Shown here: in pieces, positions 43,492 through 54,419 of the stretch
How positions within the stretch are numbered: the first letter of the stretch is position 1
Layout of the letters: each line of letters starts with the position of its first letter
Assembly: GCF_010093595.1 (NCBI RefSeq)
Contig: NW_022985452.1
Coordinates: 1,158,190 to 1,222,189 of the forward strand
From: Mytilinidion resinicola
Lineage: Eukaryota; Ascomycota; Dothideomycetes; Mytilinidiales; Mytilinidiaceae
Direction of reading: 5' to 3'
Length of the DNA stretch: 64,000 bases
Translations under genes and position numbers: made by a program
The notes under the pieces: generated by a model
What the model was told of the DNA's origin: nothing
Database searches by the model: none
What the model saw: the letters and a program-made list of their open reading frames with translations, nothing else

Positions 43492-44902
43492 ATTGATAGG
43501 GAGGTTGATGGAAGCTGCGTGTATTTTCAGGTGCAGAGCGAGCGGAAGTTTCTGTCTGTGGCCGGTACAAGATGTACTGTGAAAAGCTCTAAAATAGCTC
43601 TAACCCTAGCGAGCTTAGCTTTCCGGTCGGCTCAACCTCCAACTCATCTCTGCTCAGCATGCCAGCTATCATTCCATCTCTCGACACAGTTGACAAGGTT
43701 TCAAGAACCTGCCCGCCTCATATCTAGCTCTGCGCTCTTGCTCCCGACGGCGCCACCATGCTGAGGGCTGACTCGGTCGCAAAACCTATCAATCCCGCAA
43801 CAAGCCAGCTTCAAAGCCCCTAAGTCTTGGCCGGACAGAAGTTACATTTCGCAGTTTTCTGGAAGACACTGAAATACCAAGCTGCGCTGTCGAGCGCCCT
43901 CGCACTGCCGACTGATCGCAGACTTGGCGGCCCAGCCTGATCATGGTACTAACGCCTCCGCATGAAGCGGGAATCTCGGGGATTTCGGCGGGAGGGGGTG
44001 AACTGTTGCTTCCTCAAGCATCTAGCAGTCAAAAATGCGGGTGCCGAAAGCTTTGAACCTTTGCCGTCAGCTGCAGAACCGCGGCATTGGGCTACCAGAG
44101 CTCAGTACACGGCATCTCAATAAACTCATCGCTCCTCTCGCTTCTCAGGCTGTACCTACTCTCAAGACCTAGGGATTGCACCATGTATCTTCGTTGTGCC
44201 TCGTAACCGTCTTCATTCAAGCGGGATGTTCAATGAGATGCACACCCGAAGCCTTCGACCTGCATTCGATCACGTCAATGAAGCTAAGCAACGCAGTTAG
44301 AGCTTGCTTCCACGTACAAATCCTTCCCATTGGCCAGACTGCAAATGCTTTGAATCAGACGTCTTGGCCTTTGATTCTTTGGCTGTTTGCGGGACAGGGA
44401 TTATATTGGTGGTGGCTATGCTGCACATCACATAGAATCAACGTGCGGTATTCCAAATGGAGACTCTTCAGACCTAGTTCCACTCACGTAGTACAGGGCC
44501 TTGCTGCAAGCCTGTAGCTTTTCGTATGTTTTGATTTGACAAAGTGGGAAGTCATTTGAATTGCCTTCCGCTGCTTATCCTCAATTTCTTCTTTGTTCTC
44601 ACGACTAATCCGTTTGCGTCATGTTCCGTGGGAACCCCCCGGCCATCTCTAGTCACATCGATCAGTCATTGCTTTTCTACCTTGATTATCTGCTGAAGGC
44701 CTGGGCAACTTGTAGCTAGCGCAGGGCGCAGCCTTTACGTGCTTCCTCGCGTGCTTCGATTGTCAAGGTCCGAAATCTCCGCTCCAGCCAGAGCTCCCAC
44801 CACCCTGAATCATCTTTGAACATACAAATACGATATAAGATCCCAACTAGACTCCCCAATCACCTCAAAGCTCCCTCCAAATACCTCATCTCAGAACCTA
44901 AA
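43492..44902. other. 1.4 kb divergent intergenic region
   Basis: Promoter side of BMT6 and of the cupredoxin gene. A 113-codon plus-strand stretch at 44,176-44,517 is Cys/Trp-rich without a signal peptide or splice support, so I do not call it. Composition is still that of the genic half. Confidence 0.4.
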
Positions 44903-45674
44903 ATGCTTGTCTCAACCTCTTTGCTCCTCGGCGCTCTGCCATTCACTCTAGCCGTAGCCCAGTATGGCTCCCCTAAGGATGCTCCTAGCTCCTCTGCCAC
45001 ACCCACTGCCACGGCATTGGCATCATCAAGTACCCACACCATCGAGGTCGGAAAGTCTGGTCTTAGCTTCGAGCCCAACACCACCACCGCAGCGGTCGGC
45101 GACACGATCGTGTTCGATTTCTATCCTCAGAACCACAGCGTGACCCAGTCGTCATTTGAAAAGCCGTGTGAGCCGCTGAGTAGCACGAGTTTCTTCAGTG
45201 GCTTCATGGCCACATCGTCCAAACCCGATGTATATCTGCTCTACAGCTCTCCACGTTGAAGATCGATGTGACGGGTAGCTAACGTTGACAGACGAAAACT
45301 TTTACCATTGCGATTGAGAACACCGACCCTATCTGGTTCTACTGCTCGCAGAACTCGCCCGTCGATCACTGCAAGGCGGGCATGGTCGGGGTTATAAACC
45401 CTCCGTGAGTCCCCCTATATTCCCTACCCGAGACCTTATACTGACTGCTTGATACAGTACCTCCGGCAACATATTATCTGCCTTTGCCGAGGCTGCTGCA
45501 AACACCAACTCTAGCATTGCCCAGCCATCACCTCTTGGGGCTGTGTCTGGTACCCCGTCTTCGGCCTCGCCTGCCGCCGCGACCTCGAGCAGTGCTGCTG
45601 CAGTGCTCAGCGTCTCAGCTGGGACCGGATTTATGGTCGCGATGGCTGGGTTCATTTCTGTACTTCTGCTTTAA
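44903..45674 (+). CDS. GPI-anchored extracellular cupredoxin-domain protein
   Basis: Three exons, 44903-45229, 45292-45404 and 45458-45674, give about 218 residues; introns are 62 nt (GTATAT donor, GCTAAC branch site) and 53 nt. Signal peptide: residues 1-19 (STSLLLGALPFTLAVA). After a Ser/Thr/Pro linker the cupredoxin fold starts at HTIEVGKSGLSFEPNTTTA. A full type-1 copper ligand set is visible: H78 (QNHSV), C127 (IWFYC), H135 (PVDHC) and M140 (KAGM). A Ser/Ala-rich spacer leads to a hydrophobic C-terminus (GTGFMVAMAGFISVLLL), as expected for GPI addition. It probably sits on the cell wall or plasma membrane and may bind copper; redox activity is unproven. Its stop codon lies at the edge of the AT-rich block. 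Confidence 0.88.
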
Positions 45675-45928
45675 GGCTAAAGTCGCTAAGGCTATAATAT
45701 TAACGAACCCGAGAGCGAAAGGCGAGTCTATATAAGTATTTGGACTTAAGAGGTCGAATATATCTAGAGACGTTAACTCGTTCGCGAAGGCAGTATATAG
45801 TCTTCTATAGGTATATAAGGCTTAATATTAATCGCATAATTTCTATACTAGTTCTTATAAGGCTGGAGTCTTATAAAGGTTAGGATTTTATAAATACTAG
45901 TATTTTATAAACGATAGCTTAGGGTAAA
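45675..45928. other. AT-rich transition zone
   Basis: Directly after the cupredoxin stop the sequence turns AT-rich with many TATA and TAA words and remains so. The 3' UTR of the cupredoxin gene must lie in it. No element is identified before the inverted repeat at 45,929. Confidence 0.6.
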
Positions 45929-46054
45929 AGGACTACTAATCGTACACCCCCTAATTCCTAAACGTACACCCCTTTTTTACTGCGCGTACACCTTTTTCCC
46001 CTCCTGTCGCTTTACTACCTTCTAATTGGCTCGGAGAGCCTGGAGCTTCCTCCG
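45929..46054. repeat. Left terminal inverted repeat of the MULE
   Basis: It pairs with 56,815-56,944 over the whole length, with mostly transition differences. It contains three direct copies of a GTACACC(CC) word spaced 22 bp apart (45,942, 45,964, 45,986). Confidence 0.8.
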
Positions 46055-46682
46055 GGCATTTACCCTTACGTTTCTCTACACGTAATACTATATATAAGGC
46101 CGTATATAATACTATATATAAGGCCGTACGTAATACTATATAAAATAGAAAGGCTGTATAGCTATACCTATTTTATATAGTATTATATATAAGCTTATAT
46201 AGTCTAAGTCTAAGTATAAGTATAGAATAGAATTCTATTCTAGAAATACCTATATACCTAATAGTATACTAAACCTATTAAAACCTTACCTTATTATAGC
46301 TTCTTTATATTAAGCCTAGCCTTATAGTATCGCCGCTTACACCTACTTTTTATACTAATCTATATACGCCTTAGCCTTATACTTATATTAATACTCTATA
46401 GGCCCTAGAATATTTCTACGGCTTTTTAGCCGGCCTAATAACTTAGCAGTGCCTATAGTAATACCTATTAGGCGCTAAGACCTTTCTAAATATACCTATA
46501 GAGCTGTAATCTATTATAGAATATCCGTATAGTTATCCTTTTATTTTACCTAAAGTTAAGGCTAAGCACTATTTTACCTTTAAGCTTATACTTTTTTCCG
46601 CGGTACCTTATTTTTTATACTAGGCGGCCGGCTATACTTTTTAGCTATAGGTATTACTATAGGTGCTACTATAGGTGCTGCT

Positions 46683-47216
46683 TATAATAGGTTATCTTTT
46701 CTATACCTTTAAAGTGTTTTATACTAAGGCAGGGTATAGGTAAGTTATTATTAGGGTGTAATAGTTTTTAAAAGATAAGGCAATAATTAATTAAGGTTTA
46801 AAACGGGGTTATTACTTCTAATAGGTAGTATTAAAGTTTTAAGTTAAATATAAGGTTTCTATTTATATAAAGGAGCGTTCCTTTATATAAAAGCTCTATT
46901 CTAAAAAACCTTTTTACTTATTTTACTTTTAGAGCTCGCAACTCTTAAGCGCCTTAAGCCTAATAAGCGCTCGTTCGGCTCTATACTTATTTCTCTCCGC
47001 GAGCTTAATAAGCTATTACGTAACCCTGTTCTTATAATATCTTTTTCTTAGATTATTCCTATTTACTAGCAATCTATAGAGGAATTTAAGATCCCTATAC
47101 GTTTTATATATAACCTTTTTAGTTCTATAACCTAGTTCTATATAATTAGTTTTATCTACTTACTTATCTCTATAAGTGCCTCTGCGCTTAGGTTATTTAT
47201 ATTACAGGTTATAATA
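46683..47216 (-). repeat. 3' LTR of the Gypsy element
   Basis: Aligns to 53,864-54,406 almost without gaps; differences seen are transitions. Shared landmarks are ACTAAGGCAGGGTATAGGT and AAGCGCCTTAAGCC. The outer edge is eroded (starts at TATAATAGG). Confidence 0.85.
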
Positions 47217-48739
47217 CTCGCTTCCTTTTCTAAAGCTTTCGGCCCGAAAGTACTTCTATAGTAGGGTTTTAGATAAGTAGCTAGTAATACCCTATCTATT
47301 AGGCTATTATTATACTACTCTGTTTTTTTCTTTATAATATCTAACACCTTAAAAGCTAAGAAATAAAAAAGCTATTTTATACTTATTAATTATATTAACG
47401 CGTTTAGTTTAAAAGTTATACCTTATTCCTAGTATAAATCTTAGGGTTTATTATATATAGTTTCTATATCTAATTCGGATTATTATACCGCCTGTGTTTA
47501 GGCGCAACAATTAAACTATAATATTGCTGGTATTTCTGCAGCTGCTTATAAGCTAGTTACCCTTACTATTACCTTTCCTAGTTTTTCCGCTAAGCTATTT
47601 AGGGTAAAAGTTGTCCCGCGATAAGGATAAACTTTATTATAAGGAGTTAAAAACTTATACAACTTTTTTTTCCCTTTTAAATACCTAGAGAGCTGCTATA
47701 ATAAAGCTTAAGCGTCTGGATTTTTAAAAGAAGCTATTGTATAAGCATAGTAAGGAAATAATACGTTAGGGTTTTAAGATTCTAGAAGAGCTCGAGGAAA
47801 ATAATTAGAAGAAGGCTAAGTAGAAAAAATAAAAGCGTGCTAAGCAGGAAGGCTTGCCTTCTGCCTTAGAAACTGTTAGGTATTTTTCTTTTTTTTTAGG
47901 TATACTAGGCACTGCTAGCTGTCCGTTCTATTACTATATATTCTAATTATATAGCAGTAGTATTCCCTCTCCGGGTTCCTTTAATCCTTTCTAGTTAAAT
48001 AGTGCGCTGTTGCCGTTTTTCTAGGCTATTCCGGATTCTGGCGGTAAAACTGCTGCAGGAGTTCCTAATAGTTTGCTAAACTTTTAACCGGTTCCTATAT
48101 ATTTTTAGAAGTGCTGTATCCTTTCTACTTAATTAGGTACTTTTTTTACTAACTATATTATCTGGAATCTAGGATTTACTCGACCTTATATTTATTATTG
48201 TCGTTAACTTCTATATTATTTTCTAGCTTAGCGTTTAGTAGTGCGGGTTCTAGTAGTAATATATAGAAAACCGGGTATATTTTTATCCTATTAGGTAGCC
48301 TAAGCTTATAGTTTACTAGGCTAATAATATCCTGTATTTTAAATAGTCTAATCTTAATATAGTCTAACTTTATGCTTAGTTATTTTATTTTAATATTTTT
48401 GCGGAGTAGGTAGACTCTATCTCCCTTTTTAAAGGTTAGTGCAATACTCTGGTATTAGTTATAATATCTTACTAACCTTAGTATTAGGAATTAGATATCT
48501 ATTAAAAGTTGCCTTTATAGCTCTTTAATATTTTTAACTAATAGCAGTGCCCTTTAGGCCCTTATACTATTAAGTTAGGGTTTTTAATACGCTTCTAAAT
48601 TAAAACTATAGTTTATAAAAAAGGGTAATACCTTTATTATCTCTATAGATGCACTATTATAGGCGAACTAGGCTATTAGTAGTAGTAATACCTAATTATT
48701 CTACCTATAGTTAATATAGTATTATAGGTACTATTCTAA

Positions 48740-49260
48740 AGTTTAATTAAGCCTTTCTATTTACCCGTCCGTCTAAGAGTAAAACGCTGTAGAAAGCTTA
48801 TATTTTATCCCTAGTTATATAGTAAAGGTCTGCTAGAATTTCGATATAAAAAGCTTATTTTAGTCTAAAATTATTTTCTAGGGTAGCCTATAGTTGCTAA
48901 TAATATACTTTAAAAAAGCGTAGGCTAGATCTTCTGCCGTTAATACTTTTTAGTAGGGGATAAAGTATGCGTATTTAGTTAGTTAGTCCGTAACTACTAA
49001 TATTATATTATACTTTATACCTATTATAGGTTTAATAGACTATAGTAGCTTAACTATAAAGTTCTATATAATAGATTTCTATACTTTTTCCGGTATAGAG
49101 GGACTTTTTATTAGTCCGTACAGTGCGTATTATACCGACTTATTTTTTACGCACTTATATTTGTGTATAATTTTCTCCGTTATTTTCCGGAGTCCGGGGA
49201 AGTAGAATATTCTTACAATTCTTTCCCGTGTTTTTTCTACTCCCTAGTGCCTGTGCACTA
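48740..49260 (-). pseudogene. Integrase remnant of the Gypsy element
   Basis: On the minus strand an HxxxxH-type N-terminal zinc region with a following KYKC (about 49,260-49,140) leads to the core: VVTD then LTKYAYFIPY at about 49,000-48,955, and TDG then IERLN at about 48,778-48,741. Several Trp, Gln and Arg codons are now stops, as expected from C-to-T and G-to-A change. Confidence 0.75.
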
Positions 49261-50199
49261 GTATACTATAGAATTCCTTAATAAGCTTTTTTTATAAGGT
49301 TTTAGGTATAAATATCTTATTTTATAAAGTAATAATACTATTCTAAATTTCTCTATACTTTTAGTTTATAGGTTCTAGGCGCAAGCTTTGCCAGTTATAA
49401 CCCGCTAAATCCTGGCTTTCCTAATCTACCTTCTATGCTGCCTTAATTCGTTTATACTACTTATTATCCTCGGATCTATAAGTAACTACTGCTTATATAT
49501 AGTTAAATTTAAGGGTTCCCGGACTAGTTTCCTTAAGTATAGGTTGCCTAGTTTTCTTAGCTCCTTCTATATAGTCCGGCCTTCTGCTAAGTATATCTAT
49601 ATAAGTATTTTTAGATCTCTTTTAGTATATAATCTTAAAATTAAAGGTTCCTAGTTTTTCTAACTATTTCTTCTATTTCCTATTTAACTTTTTAGTTATA
49701 GTAAAGTATATTAGATTTTTATAGTCTGTATATACCTATACTATATATACTACCCCTTTAAGGTAAACTTTCTACTGTTTAAATACTTCTATTATAGCTA
49801 ACAGTTCCTTATTATAGATATTATAGTTTAGCTTAGCTATACTTAGCTTCCGTAAGTAAAACACTATAGAATACAGTTTCCCTTATTCGTCTAGTTGGTT
49901 AAGTATTGCTCCTACTGCCTTATTTAACGTATTACTCTTAATAGTAACTAGTTTCTGTGGGTTAAAAATTGCTAATACTGGTTTTAAAGTAAACTATACC
50001 TTTAACCTATTAAATATACTCTATACTTCTAGGGTCTATCTATATTTAATATTTTTTCTAGTAAGTTCTATAAGTAGCTCTATAATTTTTAAGTAGCCTT
50101 TAATAAACTGCCTATAGTAATTAGCTAACCCTAGGAATAACTGTAGTTCCTTTAAATTTGCGGGTTCTAGCTATTCTTAAATAGAGAACACCTTGCCTT

Positions 50200-50700
50200 T
50201 TTCTATTTTAATCTGTTCTAGACTAATAACGTATTTTAGGAATCCGACTCTCTGCCTATAGAACTCGCACTTATCCGGGTTTACTATAAGGTTATATTTT
50301 TTAAGTTTTTTAAGTACCTTTTATATATATATCTTATATTTATTTAGTATTTCTAAGTATATAAAGATATTATTAAGGTATACTACTGTAAACCGATCTA
50401 GGTAGCCTCTTAGCGCTAAGTTAACTACTGCCTAGAATATTACTAGCGCGTTAGTAAGCCTAAATAGTATTACTATATACTTAAAGTATCCGTATTAAGT
50501 TCTAAAAGCCGTCTTCTACTCTTTTCCTTTTCTTATCCGAATTAAATAGTACCCTTTACGTAGGTCTAACTTTATAAAGTACTTAGCCTTATATAGTCGG
50601 TTTTTAAGTTCGGAAATTAAAGGTAATAGATAGCGGTTTTTAATTATAATTTTGTTTAATTATCTATAGTCTATATAAAGGCGTAGCTTACTATTTACCT
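50200..50700 (-). pseudogene. Reverse transcriptase remnant of the Gypsy element
   Basis: Minus-strand text at about 50,350-50,400 reads FTVVYLNNIFIY. The catalytic YxDD box is changed to YLNN by two G-to-A changes, so this copy could not be active even without its stops. Confidence 0.75.
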
Positions 50701-52799
50701 TTAGGACGAATATTACGGGGTAACCTGCAGGCAATTCCGATAGTCTAATAAATCCTTACTTTAGGTTTTTTTTTAGGTATTCTTCTAGCACTTCTAGCTT
50801 GTTCTAGGCTAGTAAGTAGATTAGTCCGAACTGCGGTTATTCGCCTGGTACTAGGGGAATATAGTAATCCTAAGGTTAGTACTTTAGTAATATATTCTAA
50901 ACCTTTTCTATAAAGATTTCTTTAAATTTATTGTATTTTTCTAGCACGTTTAGTGCTTTTACTGCCTTAGCTAGCTGCCAGCTGCTTAGGGGTCTAGGCT
51001 ACTATTAGCTTACTGCCCTGTTTTCTTCTTAGGCTTTCTTACCTTTTAAGGTATCTATATTAATATCTTGTTTTTGCTTAGGCTTATCCTAGTATAGAGT
51101 GCTTTTTAGTCCGCTTTCCGATTAAATCCTTACTTTACTAGACTTCTAATTAACTTAGAGGTTATACTATTTTAGCTATAGTATACCTAAAATTATATTA
51201 TATCTTGCCGTGTTTATTATATCTATACTAATAGTTTCTCTATATTTTTTAATCTATATAACACCTAGTCGAGTTTCTATAGTTACCTGTCCGTTGCTAT
51301 ATTATATAGGTATACTATCTACTATATATAGTCTATAAGGTCTGTTTTTCTATTGCTAAGAAATCCGGTTTCTTTTAATAAAGTTATAGAATATAAAATT
51401 TCCTTACGCGCTACTATCTAGCAGTACTCTTACCGGGTTCCTACTAATTTTAACTAATAGGATTATATATCTATAGTTCTAAATAGGAATAGAGTTAGGC
51501 TATATTACCGGGTTCTTTTCTTTTTCTATAATATAGGCTTTTCCTACTAAAGTAGTAATAGTTACAGTTTACGTTCCTTTATCCGTGGCTGCTCTATAGA
51601 ACCTTATTCTTAGCTGCTCTGGCCGTTCTATTACTTAAGCGCCTGCTTATTTTTTAGCTGTTTTTATAGCTAATAGTTCGTATATTTTATTTCGTAGTAT
51701 ACTAGATATAAGTCCTAGTAATATATTCGCTAGTTTTTACCTTTCCTATATTCTATTAGGTACTAAGGGTCTATAACTATAGTAGCTACTTTTATAAGTT
51801 TGTCTTTTTTACCTATAATATAGTGCTTTATTTCCTTAAATAGTACTAGTTGCGTAATAATATAATATTTTATCTAGTATAGGTACTATTCTTAATATTT
51901 CTTATATGCTGCATGCTTATTATATTCGTCTTTAATATATAATACCTAAGATATCTGTCTATAAAGTAGGTGGTTTCTATTTAGCTATTTATCTTCCTTA
52001 TTATAAATACCTATTTTACTAATAGGGTGTAAAGCTCTATAGATCTTAATCTTAGTTTATCTTCTATATAGCTCTAGCGGTTCTCGCTCTAGCCCTATAC
52101 TAAATTCGCCGTTGCTAGACTACTCTTCTAGTTCGCGATCTTTATTACTATTATAGTACTCCTTACTATCCTTAACAGGTGATTTATTATTCCGTTTCGT
52201 CTAGATATTACGGCTTAAGCCTTTAAATATATCTAATTTCGCGCGAGTTTCTGCGTTAAGGGTTAGCGTTATTATTGTTGCTCCTGCAGCTGCAGCTATT
52301 TTTTATTCTTCTTTTTTAATAAGTTGTCCGGTAACTCTTCCTATAGCTCTTAGGAATTGGTAACTAGCTAGTTCCTTTAGCTCTGCGCCCGCTGTAGCGT
52401 TTTTAGCCTTTTACGCTTTTTATTTTTTATTAAGGCGTGCGAGAATCTCTCTTGCGCTTTACTTATATATAGCTATAACTCTATTAACCTATACTTCCGT
52501 ATTTAGTAACTCGGTTTTACTATTATTCTATAGCTTAGGTATATTAGTTTAGGGTTCTAATCGCGGTTTAATTATCTGGAACACCTTATCTATTTCTAAT
52601 AGGTAATTAATCTCTATACTCTTAACTTCTACGTCTGCGTAGTAGTTATCTATAGGGTTGCTATTATACTTTTTATTTTTTATTATAGTAATAGTTTGTC
52701 CTTTCGCCCTTTGCGTTAGATAGTACCCTGTTGCCTGCTTATCTAACTAATAGGTAAAGCAGTTATTATTATAGTACGCGGTTTATAATATAGAATTAT

Positions 52800-53860
52800 A
52801 GCGGTCTATATTCGGCTTTATTATAACTGCTACTATTCGGGTGTTTCTAGAGCACTTATTCGCGAAGTGTTCCTATTTTCCGCATAATAGGCATGCACTA
52901 TTACGTTTTTTTTCTTACCTTTTTTTATCGGTAATTAGTCTACCTCTCTAGTTATTACGTTGTTTTATAATATTAATTTCTATATAATCTCCGTAGTTGC
53001 GGTTAGTTACTTTTAGCTTTAGTCTAGCTAGTTAGGCGTAAAAATAAAGTCCTCTTTTATCTGCCCGTTCTAGTCGTTGCTTATACTATTAACTGTCGAT
53101 TTATATTGCTATTTTCTTAAGTTTATAGAGTGTTAGAAGCCTTTCGCCTTATATAATTTTATTCTTAATATTTTTTTTAAGACCTCTATAGTACTATACT
53201 TGCAGAGCTTTATCTTCCTATAATAGCTTAGACGTAATTTATATAAATTCTAAAGTATAGCGGCTAGTTAAGCCCTTCTGCTTTAGAACTACTATTTTCT
53301 ATTCTGCTATCCGTTTTTTATTAGTGTCTCCGAAGGTTATCTAAAGTGCTAACTTAAAGTATCCGTAGTTGCTAAATATAATATTAGTTTCTAGTTTCCG
53401 ATTATCTGCGTTAGTATTACTAAGCTAGTCTATAAGTATTAGGTTAAACTAGTTAAACGCTTCTTTTTTTAAGAAGGTAGCTGCTATATAGACCTTATTT
53501 AATTTAAATTCGAGGTTGCTCTAGTTTATGCGCAGGTATAGCCTTATCTGCGTTATAAACGCTTATAGAGCTCCTCTATTCCTAGTAAACTTTTTAGGTT
53601 TATTTATTTTATAGCCTCTATAGCTAACTACTTTAGTAGTAGTAAGCTTTTCTTAAATAGTCTAGAGATTTCCCTATAGAGCCGTAATCTTTTTATTCTT
53701 TATATTACTAGCTTCTTCCAGTGTTTATATTTATATAAGCAACGCCTGTATATATATTACTACCTTATTTATAGTTAGGATTAGTCTAGCAGTTATGCTA
53801 CCTAAAGGGGTTAGTAGGGCTATTTTAATTAATCGTCCGTATATAACTCCTTTAATATAG
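52800..53860 (-). pseudogene. Gag remnant of the Gypsy element
   Basis: The minus strand carries a degraded capsid-like region (RLYLRINWSNLEFKLNKVY near the start) and one zinc knuckle, C-X2-C-X4-H-X4-C (CLLCGK, a stop, EHFANKC) at about 52,893-52,851. Immediately right, 53,863 downward, is the LTR junction; the presumed primer site starts CCGCTATATTAAAGGAG and I cannot match it to a tRNA. Confidence 0.75.
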
Positions 53861-53863
53861 CGG

Positions 53864-54406
53864 TGTTTAAAGTATAATAGGTTGTCTTTTCTATACCTTT
53901 AAAGTATCTTATACTAAGGCAGGGTATAGGTAAGTTATTATCGGGGTGCAATAGTTTTTAAAAGGTAAGGCAATAATTAATTAAGGTTTAAAACGGGGTT
54001 ATTACTTCTAATAAGTAGTATTAAAGTTTTAAGTTAAATATAAAGTTCCTATTTATATAAAGAAGCGTCCCTTTATATAAAAGCTCCGTCCTAAAAAACC
54101 TCTTTACTTATCTTACTTTTAGAGCTCGTAACCCTTAAGCGCCTTAAGCCCGATAAGCGCTTATTCGGCTCTATACTTATTTCTCTCCGCGAGCTTAATA
54201 AGCTATTACGTAACCCTGTTCTTATAATATCCCTTTCTTAGATTATTCCTATCTACTAGCAATCCGTAGGGGAATCTAAGATTCCTATACGTCCTATATA
54301 TAACCCTCTTAGTTCTATAACCTAGTTCTGTATAATTAGTCTTATCTACTTACTTATCTCCGCAAGTGCCTCTGCGCTTGGGTTATTCGTATTATAGGTT
54401 ATAACA
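53864..54406 (-). repeat. 5' LTR of the Gypsy element
   Basis: Starts TGTTTAAAG and ends ATAACA on the plus strand, giving a TG...CA boundary. Matches the left LTR (46,683-47,216) and, in opposite orientation, 59,749-60,269. Confidence 0.85.
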
Positions 54407-54419
54407 CTGCTATAGGTGC

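Larger units (their letters stand above)
46683..54406 (-). mobile_element. Full-length Ty3/Gypsy LTR retrotransposon, RIP-mutated
   Basis: Two direct repeats of about 535-543 bp (46,683-47,216 and 53,864-54,406) flank about 6.6 kb. Read on the minus strand the order is 5' LTR, gag with a CCHC knuckle (about 52,850-52,893), reverse transcriptase (about 50,350-50,400), integrase (about 49,260-48,740), 3' LTR. Reverse transcriptase before integrase is the Ty3/Gypsy order. The right LTR runs TG...CA. The left LTR lacks about the first 9 bases, where it meets host sequence. All frames carry stops. It sits in a short CTATAGGTGCTA-type repeat of the MULE that appears on both sides. Confidence 0.85.

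Noticed and set aside
44176..44517. 113-codon open frame before the cupredoxin gene
   Set aside because: No signal peptide, motif or splice signals; probably promoter DNA.
1..45674. tRNA genes
   Set aside because: A scan by eye for T-loop-like GGTTCGAATCC/GGTTCAAATCC text with matching acceptor stems found none.
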